Positions 21,065 through 29,928 of a stretch of 64,000 nt of DNA are shown piece by piece. The notes below the pieces were generated by a model that saw only the letters and a program-made list of their open reading frames with translations, did no database searches and had not been told where the DNA came from. Location: contig WBZZ01001384.1 of NCBI GenBank assembly GCA_019918135.1, forward strand, positions 162,501-226,500, in the 5' to 3' direction. Positions within the stretch are counted from its first letter, which is position 1; each line of letters starts with the position of its first letter. Source of the DNA: Paulinella micropora. Taxonomy: Eukaryota > Cercozoa > Imbricatea > Euglyphida > Paulinellidae. Made by a program: the position numbers and the translations under genes.

Positions 21065-21559
21065 TTACCTCTCCTCCTCCTTCTCCCTCTGCTCGCTTTG
21101 CATCAGTTCCCTCGCAAACCTTTTCCAATCTAGTCCAAGCTCAGTCAAAAGAACGCGAAACATCGTAGGCCAGAGAAAGTCAAGCAAACTCTCGTTTGCA
21201 TTCTTGCTGTTTTTGTTGTTGTTGCTGTTGTTGTATGCATGGGCGTAGAAGGCGCACAAAATCAAGCTCTCAAGCCCGCCCAGCTCCTTTAGTGCATCCT
21301 GGGCTGCAGCGAGGGCTTCATCCCGGTCTTCGCTCAGCCGGATGTAGCGATGAAGCTTGCAGAAGATAGAGTGCACCCTAGTAATAAGCTTGTCCCCGCT
21401 CCGCTTGGCCTCAGTTCGATCGTCGCGTTTCGTGGCTGCAATAAAATTATCCTCAGCCTCCTCGATCAGCTTCTCCCAGCGCAGAAGGCTTGCAGTACTG
21501 AAGACACCCGGGCGAGCCACCCCAGTGCTAGCCATGTGGCGCTGTTCCTTGCCTTGCAT
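21065..21559 (-). CDS. Hypothetical helical protein, about 164 aa
   Basis: Start chosen at 21559 (MQGKEQRHMASTG) or 21535 (MASTGVARPG); the longer frame upstream runs through a G/C hairpin. Predicted all-helical with conserved-looking charged helices (RWEKLIEEAEDNFIAATKRD, KLHRYIRLSEDRDEAL), an Asn-rich linker (NNSNNNKNSKNAN) and a very acidic/basic C-terminus. No family recognised. Convergent with the F-box gene. Confidence 0.55.
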   Translation of the reverse strand: MQGKEQRHMASTGVARPGVFSTASLLRWEKLIEEAEDNFIAATKRDDRTEAKRSGDKLITRVHSIFCKLHRYIRLSEDRDEALAAAQDALKELGGLESLILCAFYAHAYNNSNNNKNSKNANESLLDFLWPTMFRVLLTELGLDWKRFARELMQSEQREKEEER

Positions 21560-21609
21560 TTTCTGTGTTTTTGCGACAAGCCGCCGCTCTGTGGACCAGC
21601 GCACATGTG

Positions 21610-21685
21610 TCTTGGGGGGGGGGGGGGGGCCCCCCCCCCCTTTAGGGGGCCACAAAGGGCAAGGTGCCCCCCCCCCCCCCTCTCC
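21610..21685. terminator. Double G/C hairpin
   Basis: 21614-21640 is a long G run directly joined to a long C run, followed at about 21644-21680 by GGGGG and C-run arms. It lies between divergent small genes. Confidence 0.5.
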
Positions 21686-21743
21686 TGCCCTTTTCCCTAA
21701 TTGGAAGATAGACACCGCGGTTGGTCGTATCGCGATCCGCGAT

Positions 21744-21977
21744 ATGGCCAAGCTGACACGCCGAAAGCGCTTGAAGAGCGACCTGATCAAAAACATACAG
21801 TTGTTGGGCGAAAAGTGTTTAAAACGCCAAAAGCGCGACGAGCTCGAGCAACGGCTCGACGGAATAGTCCGCTCTCAATTTGGCGAGGCTTTTCTCAGCG
21901 TCTTTCAGGTCGGCGACGTCTTGCGCCACATTGCCCAGCCCGCTAACGCGGGCTGGATGGAGAGCGCCGGCTTCTAG
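21744..21977 (+). CDS. Small basic helical protein, 77 aa
   Basis: ATG at 21744; MAKLTRRKRLKSDLIKNIQ, then KCLKRQKRDELEQRLDG and FLSVFQVGDVLRHIA. A strongly basic N-terminal half with coiled-coil tendency. The 3' end of the frame overlaps the palindrome CAGCCCGCTAACGCGGGCTG. No family recognised. Confidence 0.4.
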   Translation: MAKLTRRKRLKSDLIKNIQLLGEKCLKRQKRDELEQRLDGIVRSQFGEAFLSVFQVGDVLRHIAQPANAGWMESAGF

Positions 21978-22005
21978 TACTCAGTGCCAAGTGTAAGACC
22001 ATGTC
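21936..22005. repeat. CAGCCCGC hairpin plus partial R1 repeat
   Basis: The palindrome AGCCCGC..GCGGGCT followed by CTTCTAGTACTCAGTGCCAA and GTGTAAGACCATGTC. The same composite (hairpin, GGAG, CGCC, CTTCTAGTACTC, R1) recurs at 22534-22650. The hairpin alone recurs at 22037-22062 and 25766-25789. Confidence 0.6.
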
Positions 22006-22242
22006 CGGTGGGCATGCCCCCCCGCGCCCACCCCCTCCAGCCCGCGCAAGCGGGCTGGGCAGCACAGGGCTCAGAGAGAAGAGCGCGAGCGCGAGAAGCA
22101 GGCCCGAGAGCTGGCGCGTCAGGGGCGCCTTGCCTCCAACCGTGCAAGCTACGACAAGCTCGCCAAGACACAATACGCTGCTCTGTCCAGCGGCCAGCGT
22201 CGTAAGCTGCTTCGTCGAGCCGCCGCGGCGCACAACCTCAAG

Positions 22243-22530
22243 TTGCGCAAGGATTCCCGCCGTGTCCAGGGCTTTGTGTCGGGCCAAGCCAAGCTGACAG
22301 TTGGGCAAGTATTGGTCTCTGCCAAAATCTGCGATTGGTGCTTTGGCTTTGGACATAAGGCTTTCTCAACGCTGTTTAATCCTATCGAAGAGGACGTTTT
22401 TGAGGAGTTCTTCTCGCAGGGCCCCTGGGACAAGCCACAGGTCGACGCAACCGCAGAAATTACCACCTTATTAGACATTACCAACCAAGTCCTTGACAGC
22501 TACCTCCAAGAAGCCATGAGTCTTTATTAA
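22243..22530 (+). CDS. Hypothetical protein, 95 aa or longer
   Basis: Open from ATG at 22243; the same frame is open upstream to about 22000 without an ATG (basic helical sequence with RELARQGRLASN and LSSGQRRKLLRR), so a longer product or a non-ATG start is possible. The downstream part has KICDWCFGFGHKAF and an acidic helix (NPIEEDVFEEFF). No family recognised. Confidence 0.45.
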   Translation: MRKDSRRVQGFVSGQAKLTVGQVLVSAKICDWCFGFGHKAFSTLFNPIEEDVFEEFFSQGPWDKPQVDATAEITTLLDITNQVLDSYLQEAMSLY

Positions 22531-22533
22531 ACC

Positions 22534-22666
22534 CCAGCCCGCTGACGCGGGCTGGAGGGGGAGCGCCGCCTTCTAGTACTCGGTGCAAAGTGTAAGAACA
22601 TGTCGAGCTTTTTAATAAAAACATAAATTAGTACAGTTTTTGGCGCGGGGGGCATGCCCCCCGGCG
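22534..22666 (+). repeat. CAGCCCGC hairpin, R1 copy and GGGGGGCATGCCCCCC palindrome
   Basis: Three repeat types stacked: the AGCCCGC/GCGGGCT hairpin, an R1 copy (AAAGTGTAAGAACATG, GTCGAGCTTTTTAATAAAA) and a perfect G/C palindrome at 22647-22663. A likely 3' end or boundary of the preceding gene. Confidence 0.6.
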
Positions 22667-22691
22667 TTTTAATAAAAAAAACGTGGCCTGG

Positions 22692-23096
22692 ATGCTTCGG
22701 CGGCCCGAGGAGGACGCCGGCGCAAAGAAGGCGTTGGCTAGTCGACACGCCAAGGTCCAGCAAGAGGTCAGGAGCAACACCATAGTCGTCGCGCCCCACA
22801 ATGCAAACAAAACACCCCCGCCAGCCCCGCCGCCTGCGGTTGTAGCCAGGGCTCCTGATATGGCGGCCGCGCTGGCCGTGGCGCCCAGCGTGCTAGCTAC
22901 CACACGCACATACACACACACACGGCGTGCACCCAGGATTTTGTTTTCTTTTTTCCTTGCTAGCTGCTCTCTCTGTCAAATCAATCGAGCTGCTCTGTCC
23001 TTACCCGTAGCCGCGGCCACTAACATCGTTAGCAGAGGCATCGAGATCTTCTTTTTTTTGGGAAGGCGAGAAAAAGGGGAGGTCACGATTTTTTAA
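22692..23096 (+). CDS. Possible small Ala/Pro-rich protein
   Basis: Frame from ATG at 22692: LRRPEEDAGAKKALASRHAK, then VVAPHNANKTPPPAPPP. The distal half is low complexity around a (CA)n run at 22909-22922 and a T-rich stretch. Weak case; it may be non-coding spacer. Confidence 0.25.
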   Translation: MLRRPEEDAGAKKALASRHAKVQQEVRSNTIVVAPHNANKTPPPAPPPAVVARAPDMAAALAVAPSVLATTRTYTHTRRAPRILFSFFLASCSLCQINRAALSLPVAAATNIVSRGIEIFFFLGRREKGEVTIF

Positions 23097-23233
23097 TAAG
23101 CATTTGACAAATTCGTTTTCTCTCCCTCTCCCTGGAACGCACACCCCCGGGGGAGACACCCCCCCCCCCCCCCCCCTTTCCTGCCTCGTTCGTGTGAGGC
23201 AAAGACGAACCGCGCTTCTGCCCCTCCCCATTG

Positions 23234-23635
23234 TTAAGACCGTCGAGCCATGGTGTGCCAATATACTTTGTTAGCCAGTGCCGCTAGCGTGAGGATCACA
23301 CGCAGGGCAGGCAGCGTAGTACAAAGAACGGATTGGTCGTCGGGAGGAAACGCGTGCCACTGGCAAGCCAAGTCGCCGTATTTGACCCCGCTTGCCACGT
23401 AATGGAAGATTTCCTTGGCATGGTCTTGAGAGCAAGACAGAAAGCTAGCAATGCAGTCGACAATGCAGTACACTCCGTGACATTGGCGCGCGTCCTTGAA
23501 TTGTGCGGGGCCCAAGCCCAACACGAGGGGGTTCAGCCGGAAATCAACACCATCGCCAAGCTTGGCGGCCGTGACCTCCCGCGCGGGATCTTGAGACGTA
23601 GCCTGCATTCTTGTGATCGCGTCTCTCTGAGCCAA
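23234..23635 (-). CDS. Hypothetical protein, 133 aa
   Basis: Open from MAQRDAITRMQATSQD. The central part is rich in Cys/His and hydrophobics (CHGVYCIVDCIASFLSCSQD, HAKEIFHYVASGVKYGD), followed by a hydrophobic helix LRVILTLAALANKVYW near the C-terminus. No family recognised. No upstream partner on the same strand; the 5' side is G/C-run spacer. Confidence 0.5.
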   Translation of the reverse strand: MAQRDAITRMQATSQDPAREVTAAKLGDGVDFRLNPLVLGLGPAQFKDARQCHGVYCIVDCIASFLSCSQDHAKEIFHYVASGVKYGDLACQWHAFPPDDQSVLCTTLPALRVILTLAALANKVYWHTMARRS

Positions 23636-23990
23636 AATATGTACACTTTTTTTAAGCCTAACAAGGGGAGCAAGGGGAGCGCCCCTCCCCTGCCTTCCCC
23701 CCTTTTTTCCTTACCCCCTCCTGAGTCCGAGGGGGGGGGGCTGAAAGAACAGGGGAAGGGATAGGGAAGGGGAAGAGCGCAGAAGCCCCTTCTCCGACAG
23801 AAAGAGAGAAAGCCGGTGGGTCGGGGCGGGGGGGTCAAGGGACAATTGTGTTGTACGCCAGCCGGAATGCTTGCTAGTCGCCGCGCCCCCTGCTTACCCT
23901 AAACTTTTTTTGTCAAATCTCCATGACGTTCACTTTAGCTAGCAAGTTAAATTTGCGGCTTTAGAGAGGGAGCAAAATGATTCCCTGCTG
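23636..23990. other. Spacer with C and G runs
   Basis: CCCCTCCC / GGGGAAGGGG stretches that can pair with each other, then TTTTTTTGTCAAATC. Probably a promoter or terminator region for both neighbours. No gene supported. Confidence 0.4.
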
Positions 23991-24293
23991 ATGGGCGCGC
24001 CCCTGGCCTGGGAACAACTGCTTGGTCTGATAGTGTCTATTTGCTTCTGCTTGTGTTATTTGGCCTTGTTTTGCAACCATACGTTGGAAAAAGGCTGCGG
24101 CAGCCCGGGCCCTAGCGAGTCAAGCACGACCCCCGAAGCGGCGTCGGTACGCGCTGCAGAAGAAGCGCGCAGGACAACCGTGGCGCTGAACCGCGAGCTC
24201 GAGACGGTAGAGTGGAGCCTGCGCCGCACAGGCCTAGGAGACGACGAATGTAGCCGATTGCAAAATCAAGCTATGCACACCTTGACAAAGTAA
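23991..24293 (+). CDS. Small single-pass membrane protein, 100 aa
   Basis: MGAPLAWEQ followed by a clear transmembrane segment (LLGLIVSICFCLCYLALFC, residues about 10-28), then a Ser/Thr/Pro linker and a helical C-terminal half (AAEEARRTTVALNRELETVE). Looks whole. No family recognised. The stop overlaps by one base the start of the BTB-like fragment at 24293. Confidence 0.55.
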   Translation: MGAPLAWEQLLGLIVSICFCLCYLALFCNHTLEKGCGSPGPSESSTTPEAASVRAAEEARRTTVALNRELETVEWSLRRTGLGDDECSRLQNQAMHTLTK

Positions 24294-24340
24294 TGTCTGC
24301 TTTTCAAGCAGACGCAAGCCCGGGACCCAGCCGGCTTTGT
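24293..24340 (+). pseudogene. Fragment of the 5' end of a BTB gene
   Basis: MSAFQADASPGP matches the first residues of the BTB/KCTD gene at 27114-27845 (MSAFQEDASPEP). Only about 40-50 bases are kept; similarity then stops. A short relic of a duplication, part of the fossil segment. Confidence 0.6.
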
Positions 24341-24495
24341 TTTCCGAATTCTAAAAAAGAAATTTATTTAAAGTCTCTTTTAAAACCAGGATCTCTCTCC
24401 TTCAAATTTGTCTTGTTTCAGCGTAATTTTCGTTTTGTACTTTCTTGGCGCGCCCTCCTCCCCCTCCCTCCCTGAGCACAGGGGCTACGCCCCGG
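24341..24495. repeat. Partial R1 repeat in spacer
   Basis: TTTATTTAAAGTCTC ... TTTTCGTTTTGTACTTTC and TTGGCGCGCC: the 3' half of the R1 family. It precedes the convergent gene end at 24496. Confidence 0.45.
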
Positions 24496-25485
24496 TTATA
24501 GGGTCTGTCTCGCCCGTGCTTCTGAAAGGTGAGGGACAGGCAGTGCCTTCTTAATCAATTTGATGAGTTTGAGCTTGGTGGGGTTCCGGGGCGATGTTAG
24601 GGTCACTGTGAAGGTATGTCGAGCAAGGAATTCTGTGGTAAAGGCTTCAGTCAGAAAGGTCGCGATAAAATTCCACAGCTGGGTGTTAAGGTCGTGCAAT
24701 TTGAAAAATCTGCGCTCTACCACCCACAGATGATTTTGGCTCTTTTGCTTGAGGAGATGCGGCAATGGAACACAGATACCAAGTTCTTCGCTGCTCTCCT
24801 CTCTTGCCACGTGTGACGCGCCTGATTCCACCTTAAACTGCAAATGGTAGAAACCTTCCTTCAAAACAACGTACCGGCAAGGGTGGAAGCGTAATGCTAA
24901 CCCCTTGGTGCATACCAAACTTTTGTGGTCATACAAAGAGGGATTTTCCCAACGTTCTTCGTCGCGGTACTGGTTGACCTGAAGTGTGGGTATGGTTTGA
25001 GGCCCCTCGGAGATGCAGGTAAGCAGTACTGGTAGCCAATCCGTAAACTGTATGCGACCCTCAGGCAGCCGCGATCTGAAATCGCACAACTGTGTTAAGA
25101 CTCCGACTTTCTCAGCCAGTCGATGCATGTTGCCTGTAGAACAGTTGATTAGATTGGGCTTTAGCGTGACCACGATCTTGCTTCCTTGCTGGGTCGATAT
25201 GGCCTCTATCAGGCTTTGCCAGCAGAGATTAAATACTTTACGGGGCGGGTACGGGGACGCTGTTTCTGATTGTAGGCTTTCTGAAGGTTTGCTAGCATTT
25301 TGTATAAAGATAGAATTGGAAGAAGCGCGGCCGCGGTCGTGGGCGATGATATACTTTAGCTTGTACTCGCCGCTCGGCGCCTTCTCTGGCTTTTCATGAC
25401 TTGGTAGCTCGCTTGTGTAATATTTTGGGTCTAGCCAAGCCTTGCCTTCAAGGGCGTAGAAGACCACTGTGAAAGTGTTGGCCAT
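24496..25485 (-). CDS. Hypothetical protein, 329 aa
   Basis: Start set at 25485 (MANTFTVVFYALEGK), because the upstream extension is Pro/Phe low complexity over a repeat. Beta-rich N-terminus (VVFYALEGKAWLDPKYY, YKLKYIIAHDRG), a central region with KIVVTLKPNLINCSTGNM and a C-terminal WNFIATFLTEAFTTEFL. Reads as a globular cytosolic protein. No family recognised. Looks whole. Confidence 0.6.
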   Translation of the reverse strand: MANTFTVVFYALEGKAWLDPKYYTSELPSHEKPEKAPSGEYKLKYIIAHDRGRASSNSIFIQNASKPSESLQSETASPYPPRKVFNLCWQSLIEAISTQQGSKIVVTLKPNLINCSTGNMHRLAEKVGVLTQLCDFRSRLPEGRIQFTDWLPVLLTCISEGPQTIPTLQVNQYRDEERWENPSLYDHKSLVCTKGLALRFHPCRYVVLKEGFYHLQFKVESGASHVAREESSEELGICVPLPHLLKQKSQNHLWVVERRFFKLHDLNTQLWNFIATFLTEAFTTEFLARHTFTVTLTSPRNPTKLKLIKLIKKALPVPHLSEARARQTL

Positions 25486-25963
25486 GAGCTGCCTCCTTTT
25501 ACAGTGACTGTTTATTACGAAAGGCCGAAAGAAGAGTACCCGGATCAGCGCCCCCGCTGGTTGGGGAAAGAAAAAAAAGGGGGTTGAGCCCGGGGGGCTC
25601 AAAGAACAGGGAAAGGGCAGACTCCTGCTGAAGGTACATTCTTTTTGGTACTTTCTTGACTTTCCTTGCCTCTTTTCTCTCCCGCTCTCGTCTGTGTCCA
25701 AGGCCCAAGCTTGAAACCTATGGTCTATACGGATTGGATTGAAATCTTAGAGAGGTGAACCCCTTCAGCCCGCGCCAGCGGGCTGTAGCAGACCCCAACA
25801 CCGCAGCAGGCGAAACCTTGGGTCCTGGGCCATAGCTTGTACATGCACATCCAGACCCGGCGGGACTTTGAAGAGCTTAGGCGGGTCGCGGGGGGGCATG
25901 CCCCCCCGGTTATATATATATACAAAATAGAAGACAAAAGCCAGACGAAGCCCGCGTGCCGAA
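25486..25963. other. Spacer with three hairpin repeats
   Basis: 25584-25605 is the reverse complement of the TTGAGCCCCCCGGGCTC palindrome common at 59-64 kb. 25635-25665 resembles a reversed R1 3' end. 25766-25789 is the CAGCCCGC hairpin. 25889-25908 is the GGGGGGGCATGCCCCCCC palindrome. A (TA)n run at 25911-25923 lies just upstream of the next gene. No gene. Confidence 0.5.
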
Positions 25964-26695
25964 ATGTCCCGGCAGGGGCCTCTCGATCTCCCCGACGACC
26001 TTTCCCATCTGCTAACAAACTTGTATCTAGAACCGGAGGCAGAGGCGTTGCTTTATGCAACAGATCGTAAGTGCCTGATAAAGCACATAAACAACAAGGC
26101 CAGGGCTAGGTTGGCGGGTATTTTGTTATTGGCGTATTACTACAACAGAGAAGGAGACAAGGTGACGCTCCCGGCTTACATACAGGAAGAGCTTGTCCGT
26201 TGGATGCAGGAGGGACCTGCCCAGATAAAATTCAGCCCCTTGCCTGTTCCTGGGTTTCGCAGCAAAACAAAAGCAGGGTATTGGGGCGCGGCGGGTGCGG
26301 CGGTTCGGGACATCCTGCGCCAAGGCCGCAACGTCCGGGAAAGGGACCTGAAACTGAAATGTCTAGTCCTGTGGGGGGACGACGCGTCCAGCCAGCACGA
26401 TTACACGATCCTCACCCAAGCGAATGGGAGCTACTTTCCCTTTGCAGCGCTCGACGGTCTCCTCACAGATCACCTGTGCTTGCACAACGTAAAATTGCAG
26501 CTAGAAAAAAAGCAAGAGCTGGTCGTGCAAGGATGCCCCGTCAAGAGCCTTCGCTTGGTGCATCTAAGGCTCGAGCTGGCGGGAAGTAACGCTCTCCGCC
26601 TGGTCTCTTGTCCCAAACTCAGTCGCTTCTTTTTTAGCCAGCACCCGCGCGACGACGGAATAGCCGCAGCCCCGGAGGCCATGGACTTGATCTGA
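25964..26695 (+). CDS. Hypothetical protein, possible degenerate F-box
   Basis: 243 aa. The N-terminus LDLPDDLSHLLTNLYLEPEA ... CLIKHI has the spacing of an F-box but lacks several usual residues, so the call is weak. The remainder (KCLVLWGDDASSQHDYTILT, FFFSQHPRDDG) is unrecognised. Looks whole. The AT-rich (TA)n stretch 40 bases upstream may be its promoter. Confidence 0.5.
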   Translation: MSRQGPLDLPDDLSHLLTNLYLEPEAEALLYATDRKCLIKHINNKARARLAGILLLAYYYNREGDKVTLPAYIQEELVRWMQEGPAQIKFSPLPVPGFRSKTKAGYWGAAGAAVRDILRQGRNVRERDLKLKCLVLWGDDASSQHDYTILTQANGSYFPFAALDGLLTDHLCLHNVKLQLEKKQELVVQGCPVKSLRLVHLRLELAGSNALRLVSCPKLSRFFFSQHPRDDGIAAAPEAMDLI

Positions 26696-27113
26696 GCGAG
26701 TACTTCGAACGGGTGCCGCGTGTCTTGGAGCTCCAGGCGTAGCAGGTGGGCATAGGAGGGAAAAGAGAGGGAGGGGCAGAGAAGGAAAGGGATTGTGTGG
26801 GGTGGAAAGCGCCCCCCCCCCCCCCCGGGCGTTCTCTCGCAAGGCAACAGCGGCGCAACATTGCCCCCCCCTGACTAGCTTGTGTAATGAAGCATGGTTT
26901 ACTAGCTCCCGCTTATCCGTCTAAGCCGGCCGACGACGGCGAGGGGCTGCGGGTTCATCGTGTATCGTTTGAGAAGCAGGGGGAGAGTACAAAAAAAAAG
27001 AGTTTTTTTTCAATTAAAAAAGCTTAACAAAGTCTATCTGTTTTGGTGGTCTGGGATCGTCTCCGGTCCTGGTTTTAAAAGAGACATTGAGCTTTTATTA
27101 AAAAGGGTATTTG
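26696..27113. other. Convergent spacer
   Basis: Contains C runs at 26812-26826 and a GTATTTGTTATTTTGGCAAC block at 27106-27125 that recurs at 47170-47189 at the 3' side of another minus-strand gene. No gene supported. Confidence 0.4.
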
Positions 27114-27845
27114 TTATTTTGGCAACATTGGACTCTGCCATTTGGGCCAAGCAAGGAATGTATCGAAGGGCGCAACTTGCAAATACCTCAATTGAAACAC
27201 AACAGCCCCCGCCCAGCGGGCCAGGGAGCGCTCGAACGACACACAGAACGTATTCTCGTGCGACCAATTCGCGCTTCCAGTTTTGCTCGTGCTGCGGGAG
27301 ACTGCCAGACCTGGATTCTTGTCTTGGCAGCGAGCGCAATAGCCTGTGGTATGCTTGGGCAGCTGTTGGACCTCAGATTTCTGTTCGCTCCAGCTGAGTG
27401 TATTGATTTGGTCGAGAGGGAGTCCGAGTGGCGTCCAGCACTTGCGACAAAAGCCCACTTGGCAGAGAAGCGGAGACAATGGCCTATTCTCCGCTGTTTC
27501 ATAGAACCTGCCATTCGAGGTGATAGCGTACTTGGTTTGTACCTCGAGCACATAATAACAGGCTAGCAGCTGCAGCAAGGCGTGAGGGCAGCCGGTGCGG
27601 AGATATGAAAAAACCACACTAAAGGGCTTGGGGTCGAGATCCACAAAGACAGGTTCATGAACATCCCAACGCGCGGCAGACAAGGTAGTCAGCAGTTCTC
27701 GAAACAAAGCGCTACGTGAATTTTCTAAGGTCTCTACATGGGCTCGAAAGATAGTACCCCCCACGTCCAGCGTGATGGGTCTATCGCAGGGTTCGAGAGT
27801 AGGCGTCAGTGGCTCCGGGCTCGCGTCTTCTTGAAAAGCAGACAT
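27114..27845 (-). CDS. BTB/POZ (KCTD / T1-type) domain protein
   Basis: 243 aa. ITLDVGGTIFRAHVETLENS, then FRELL, FVDLDPKPFSVVFSYLRTG: a BTB_2 (potassium-channel tetramerisation / KCTD) domain at about residues 22-95. KCTD proteins usually act as Cul3 ubiquitin-ligase adaptors. The C-terminal half has two CxxC pairs (CRKCW, CARCQ) that may form a zinc site. Looks whole. Fits the ubiquitin theme of this segment. Confidence 0.85.
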   Translation of the reverse strand: MSAFQEDASPEPLTPTLEPCDRPITLDVGGTIFRAHVETLENSRSALFRELLTTLSAARWDVHEPVFVDLDPKPFSVVFSYLRTGCPHALLQLLACYYVLEVQTKYAITSNGRFYETAENRPLSPLLCQVGFCRKCWTPLGLPLDQINTLSWSEQKSEVQQLPKHTTGYCARCQDKNPGLAVSRSTSKTGSANWSHENTFCVSFERSLARWAGAVVFQLRYLQVAPFDTFLAWPKWQSPMLPK

Positions 27846-28190
27846 TGCGTAGTGAGAATCTCCTCTAAATTAGTGAGGGAGGAAGGGGGGGGGGGGGGAT
27901 TTGCGCTAACTAAACAGGCCGCTCGGGGCAAAGGCTTTGAGAGCTTGACAGAGATTTGCTTTCACTAAGAAAGGGAAGAAAGAGAAGAGGGGAAAGAGGG
28001 AGGGGGGGGAGGTACCCCCCCCTCCCCTTCCCTCTCTTCTCCCCCTTCCCCTTTCTGGCTCCCCAAGAAATTTTTTGTCGAGCTCTCGAACTCGCCCCCA
28101 AAAAGTTTTTTGGCGCGCTCTATTTTTTTTCCGGGAAAATACTTGATTTGTATTGCCACTGTTTTAGGCCCGGGACGGCCTGTCCATTAG
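27846..28190. terminator. Long purine/pyrimidine palindrome
   Basis: About 27970-28045: a G/A-rich arm, GGTACC centre and C/T-rich arm form an extended inverted repeat, larger than the usual G/C hairpins. 28085-28190 is unremarkable sequence up to the TTAG target site. Confidence 0.5.
28187..28190. repeat. Target site duplication TTAG (left)
   Basis: TTAG directly before the left TIR, repeated directly after the right TIR at 42213-42216. Confidence 0.75.
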
Positions 28191-28475
28191 AACTAAACAT
28201 TCGACAATCTTGGGGGTATCCCTTTTTCCGAAATTTTCCATGAAGTATATGGACTTTTTTGAAAACGTGTGGAAATGAAAGGAAATGAATTCCCTGATTG
28301 CAGAACATATAAAAATAATATTAAAATATGTTTTTATTAATTGTAATACACTTTAACTTCATCTTCAGAGGTGGGCAGGAACCGGTCCGACACGGTAATT
28401 TTTCTACTTTTTCGTAGTCCCGGCTACCATGAATCTATGATGATAACAATGCCGAACATGCAGAATTTGCTTTTA
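28191..28475. repeat. Left TIR of transposon B
   Basis: 285 bp matching the reverse complement of 41928-42212 with about one difference. It includes GGGGGTATCCC, ATTAATTGTAATACAC and CCGGTCCGACACGG blocks. Weaker similarity continues for about 30 bases inside. Confidence 0.92.
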
Positions 28476-28768
28476 CTGTTTATTCTTGCTTATATTAAGC
28501 ATTTTACTATATTAATACATGGTTTTACCTTCAAAAAATTCTGTTTGCCCGCTGTGACGTACGCTGGTACGTAGAGGGGGGAGGGGGGGGGGGTGGGGGG
28601 GGGGGAATGGGTCGGAGGGAGGACGCTTCACATCAGATTCTGGTGCATTATCAGAGTTAAACAAATTTCTAATTTCAGTTTTTAGAAGAAGCGTTACAGT
28701 TGCAGTTGCCCTAGACAAAAACCATTATGAAAAAGTCTGACCCAGAAAAATTCATTCAAAAAAAATAA

Positions 28769-29895
28769 TCACATACGACCACGTCCACGTCCACGTCCAC
28801 GTCCACCCGCAGCACGACGTGCGCGGCGACGTCCGCGCAAACGGATTCCTGAGTTACGCATTCTCCAACTTGCGTCGGAGCGATCTGAATCATCTACAAT
28901 ATGGATAGCATCATGTTAAGGAGGCGAAGAACAAGAAGAAGAAGAAGAAGAAGAAGAAGAAGAAGAAGAAGAAGAAGAAGAAGAAGAAGAAGAAGAAGAA
29001 GAAGAAGAAGAAGAAGAAAACTAATACCATGCTTTTCTTCCTCTGAACCAGAAGATCGATCAGACGATGAGTCAGTTGATGAACTGGAAGATGAAGTATC
29101 AGATAAGTCATCCTCTGAATCTGCCACTGGTTCTGCAGGCTGAGCAGCACCAAGCTCTTCTTCCTCAGGGAACCCACAGTCGCATCGTTCGAAATGGTTC
29201 CACGCTTGTTCAATAAGCTCTGCCTTCTTGAACTGTTTCCGATCGGAGTTTTGCGTTGCAACACCATGCATTGTCATCCATGATTTCAATTCGCTAACTA
29301 CCATCTGCTTGGACGCAAATTGCTTTTTTTCCTCTGACGATCTTAGCAACGTGAGAATTTTCCGCCAAGGCTCAGAAGCATTTCCAAATGCTAAATCCTG
29401 CTCCTGCTTTTCTTCGCTAGTAAGCTGTCTTGCACCACGCCATCTCGGGTGAGCTGGAGGACGTCCTTCATTAACAAAATAAGTGCGTGGTAAGGACAGC
29501 AGCTCTTCATCGGTCAAACGCGTAAGTGCGTTCATTTTCTCCTGTCGTTCTTGAGGCAACTCCATCCAATTTACAGGTAGCTCGTCGATCAATCGAAATT
29601 CTGCTCTCCATTCCTTGCCTTTTGCATCGACACAGGACATATGAGCAGGACGGCCGGGCAGGCCGCCTTCGAAGTAATCTCCATCCACCTCTACTCTGGT
29701 CAAATTTCCACCTGCTAACATTTCCTCCACATGTGCTCGCTCATCCGGCCCTAGGTATTTAGTAGCCAAAGCACGAATATCCTTCTTCAGGCGCGGATTG
29801 ACGAAGTAGCCGACTGGAAGCTTGGGAGGCATGTCGGTCGCTGTCATAAATAGAGAGAGAGATAGATAGATAGAACGAGAGAAAGAGAGAGAGAG

Positions 29896-29928
<33 letters not shown>

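Larger units (their letters stand above)
8145..28190. other. Virus-like segment 1 (endogenous giant-virus-like fossil)
   Basis: GC-rich, gene-dense DNA with about 19 mostly intronless genes on both strands, G/C-run hairpins between genes and short dispersed repeats. This differs sharply from the intron-rich transposon DNA on both sides. It continues across the copy B insertion as segment 2 (42213-64000), which shares its hairpin style and repeat families. Some genes look broken, others whole. The giant-virus, possibly pandoravirus-like, assignment rests on gene content and architecture only; no hallmark gene lies in the window. Confidence 0.55.

Noticed and set aside
26470-27566. Frames opposite the BTB gene and its 3' spacer
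   Set aside because: Shadows of the BTB reading frame; no independent motif.
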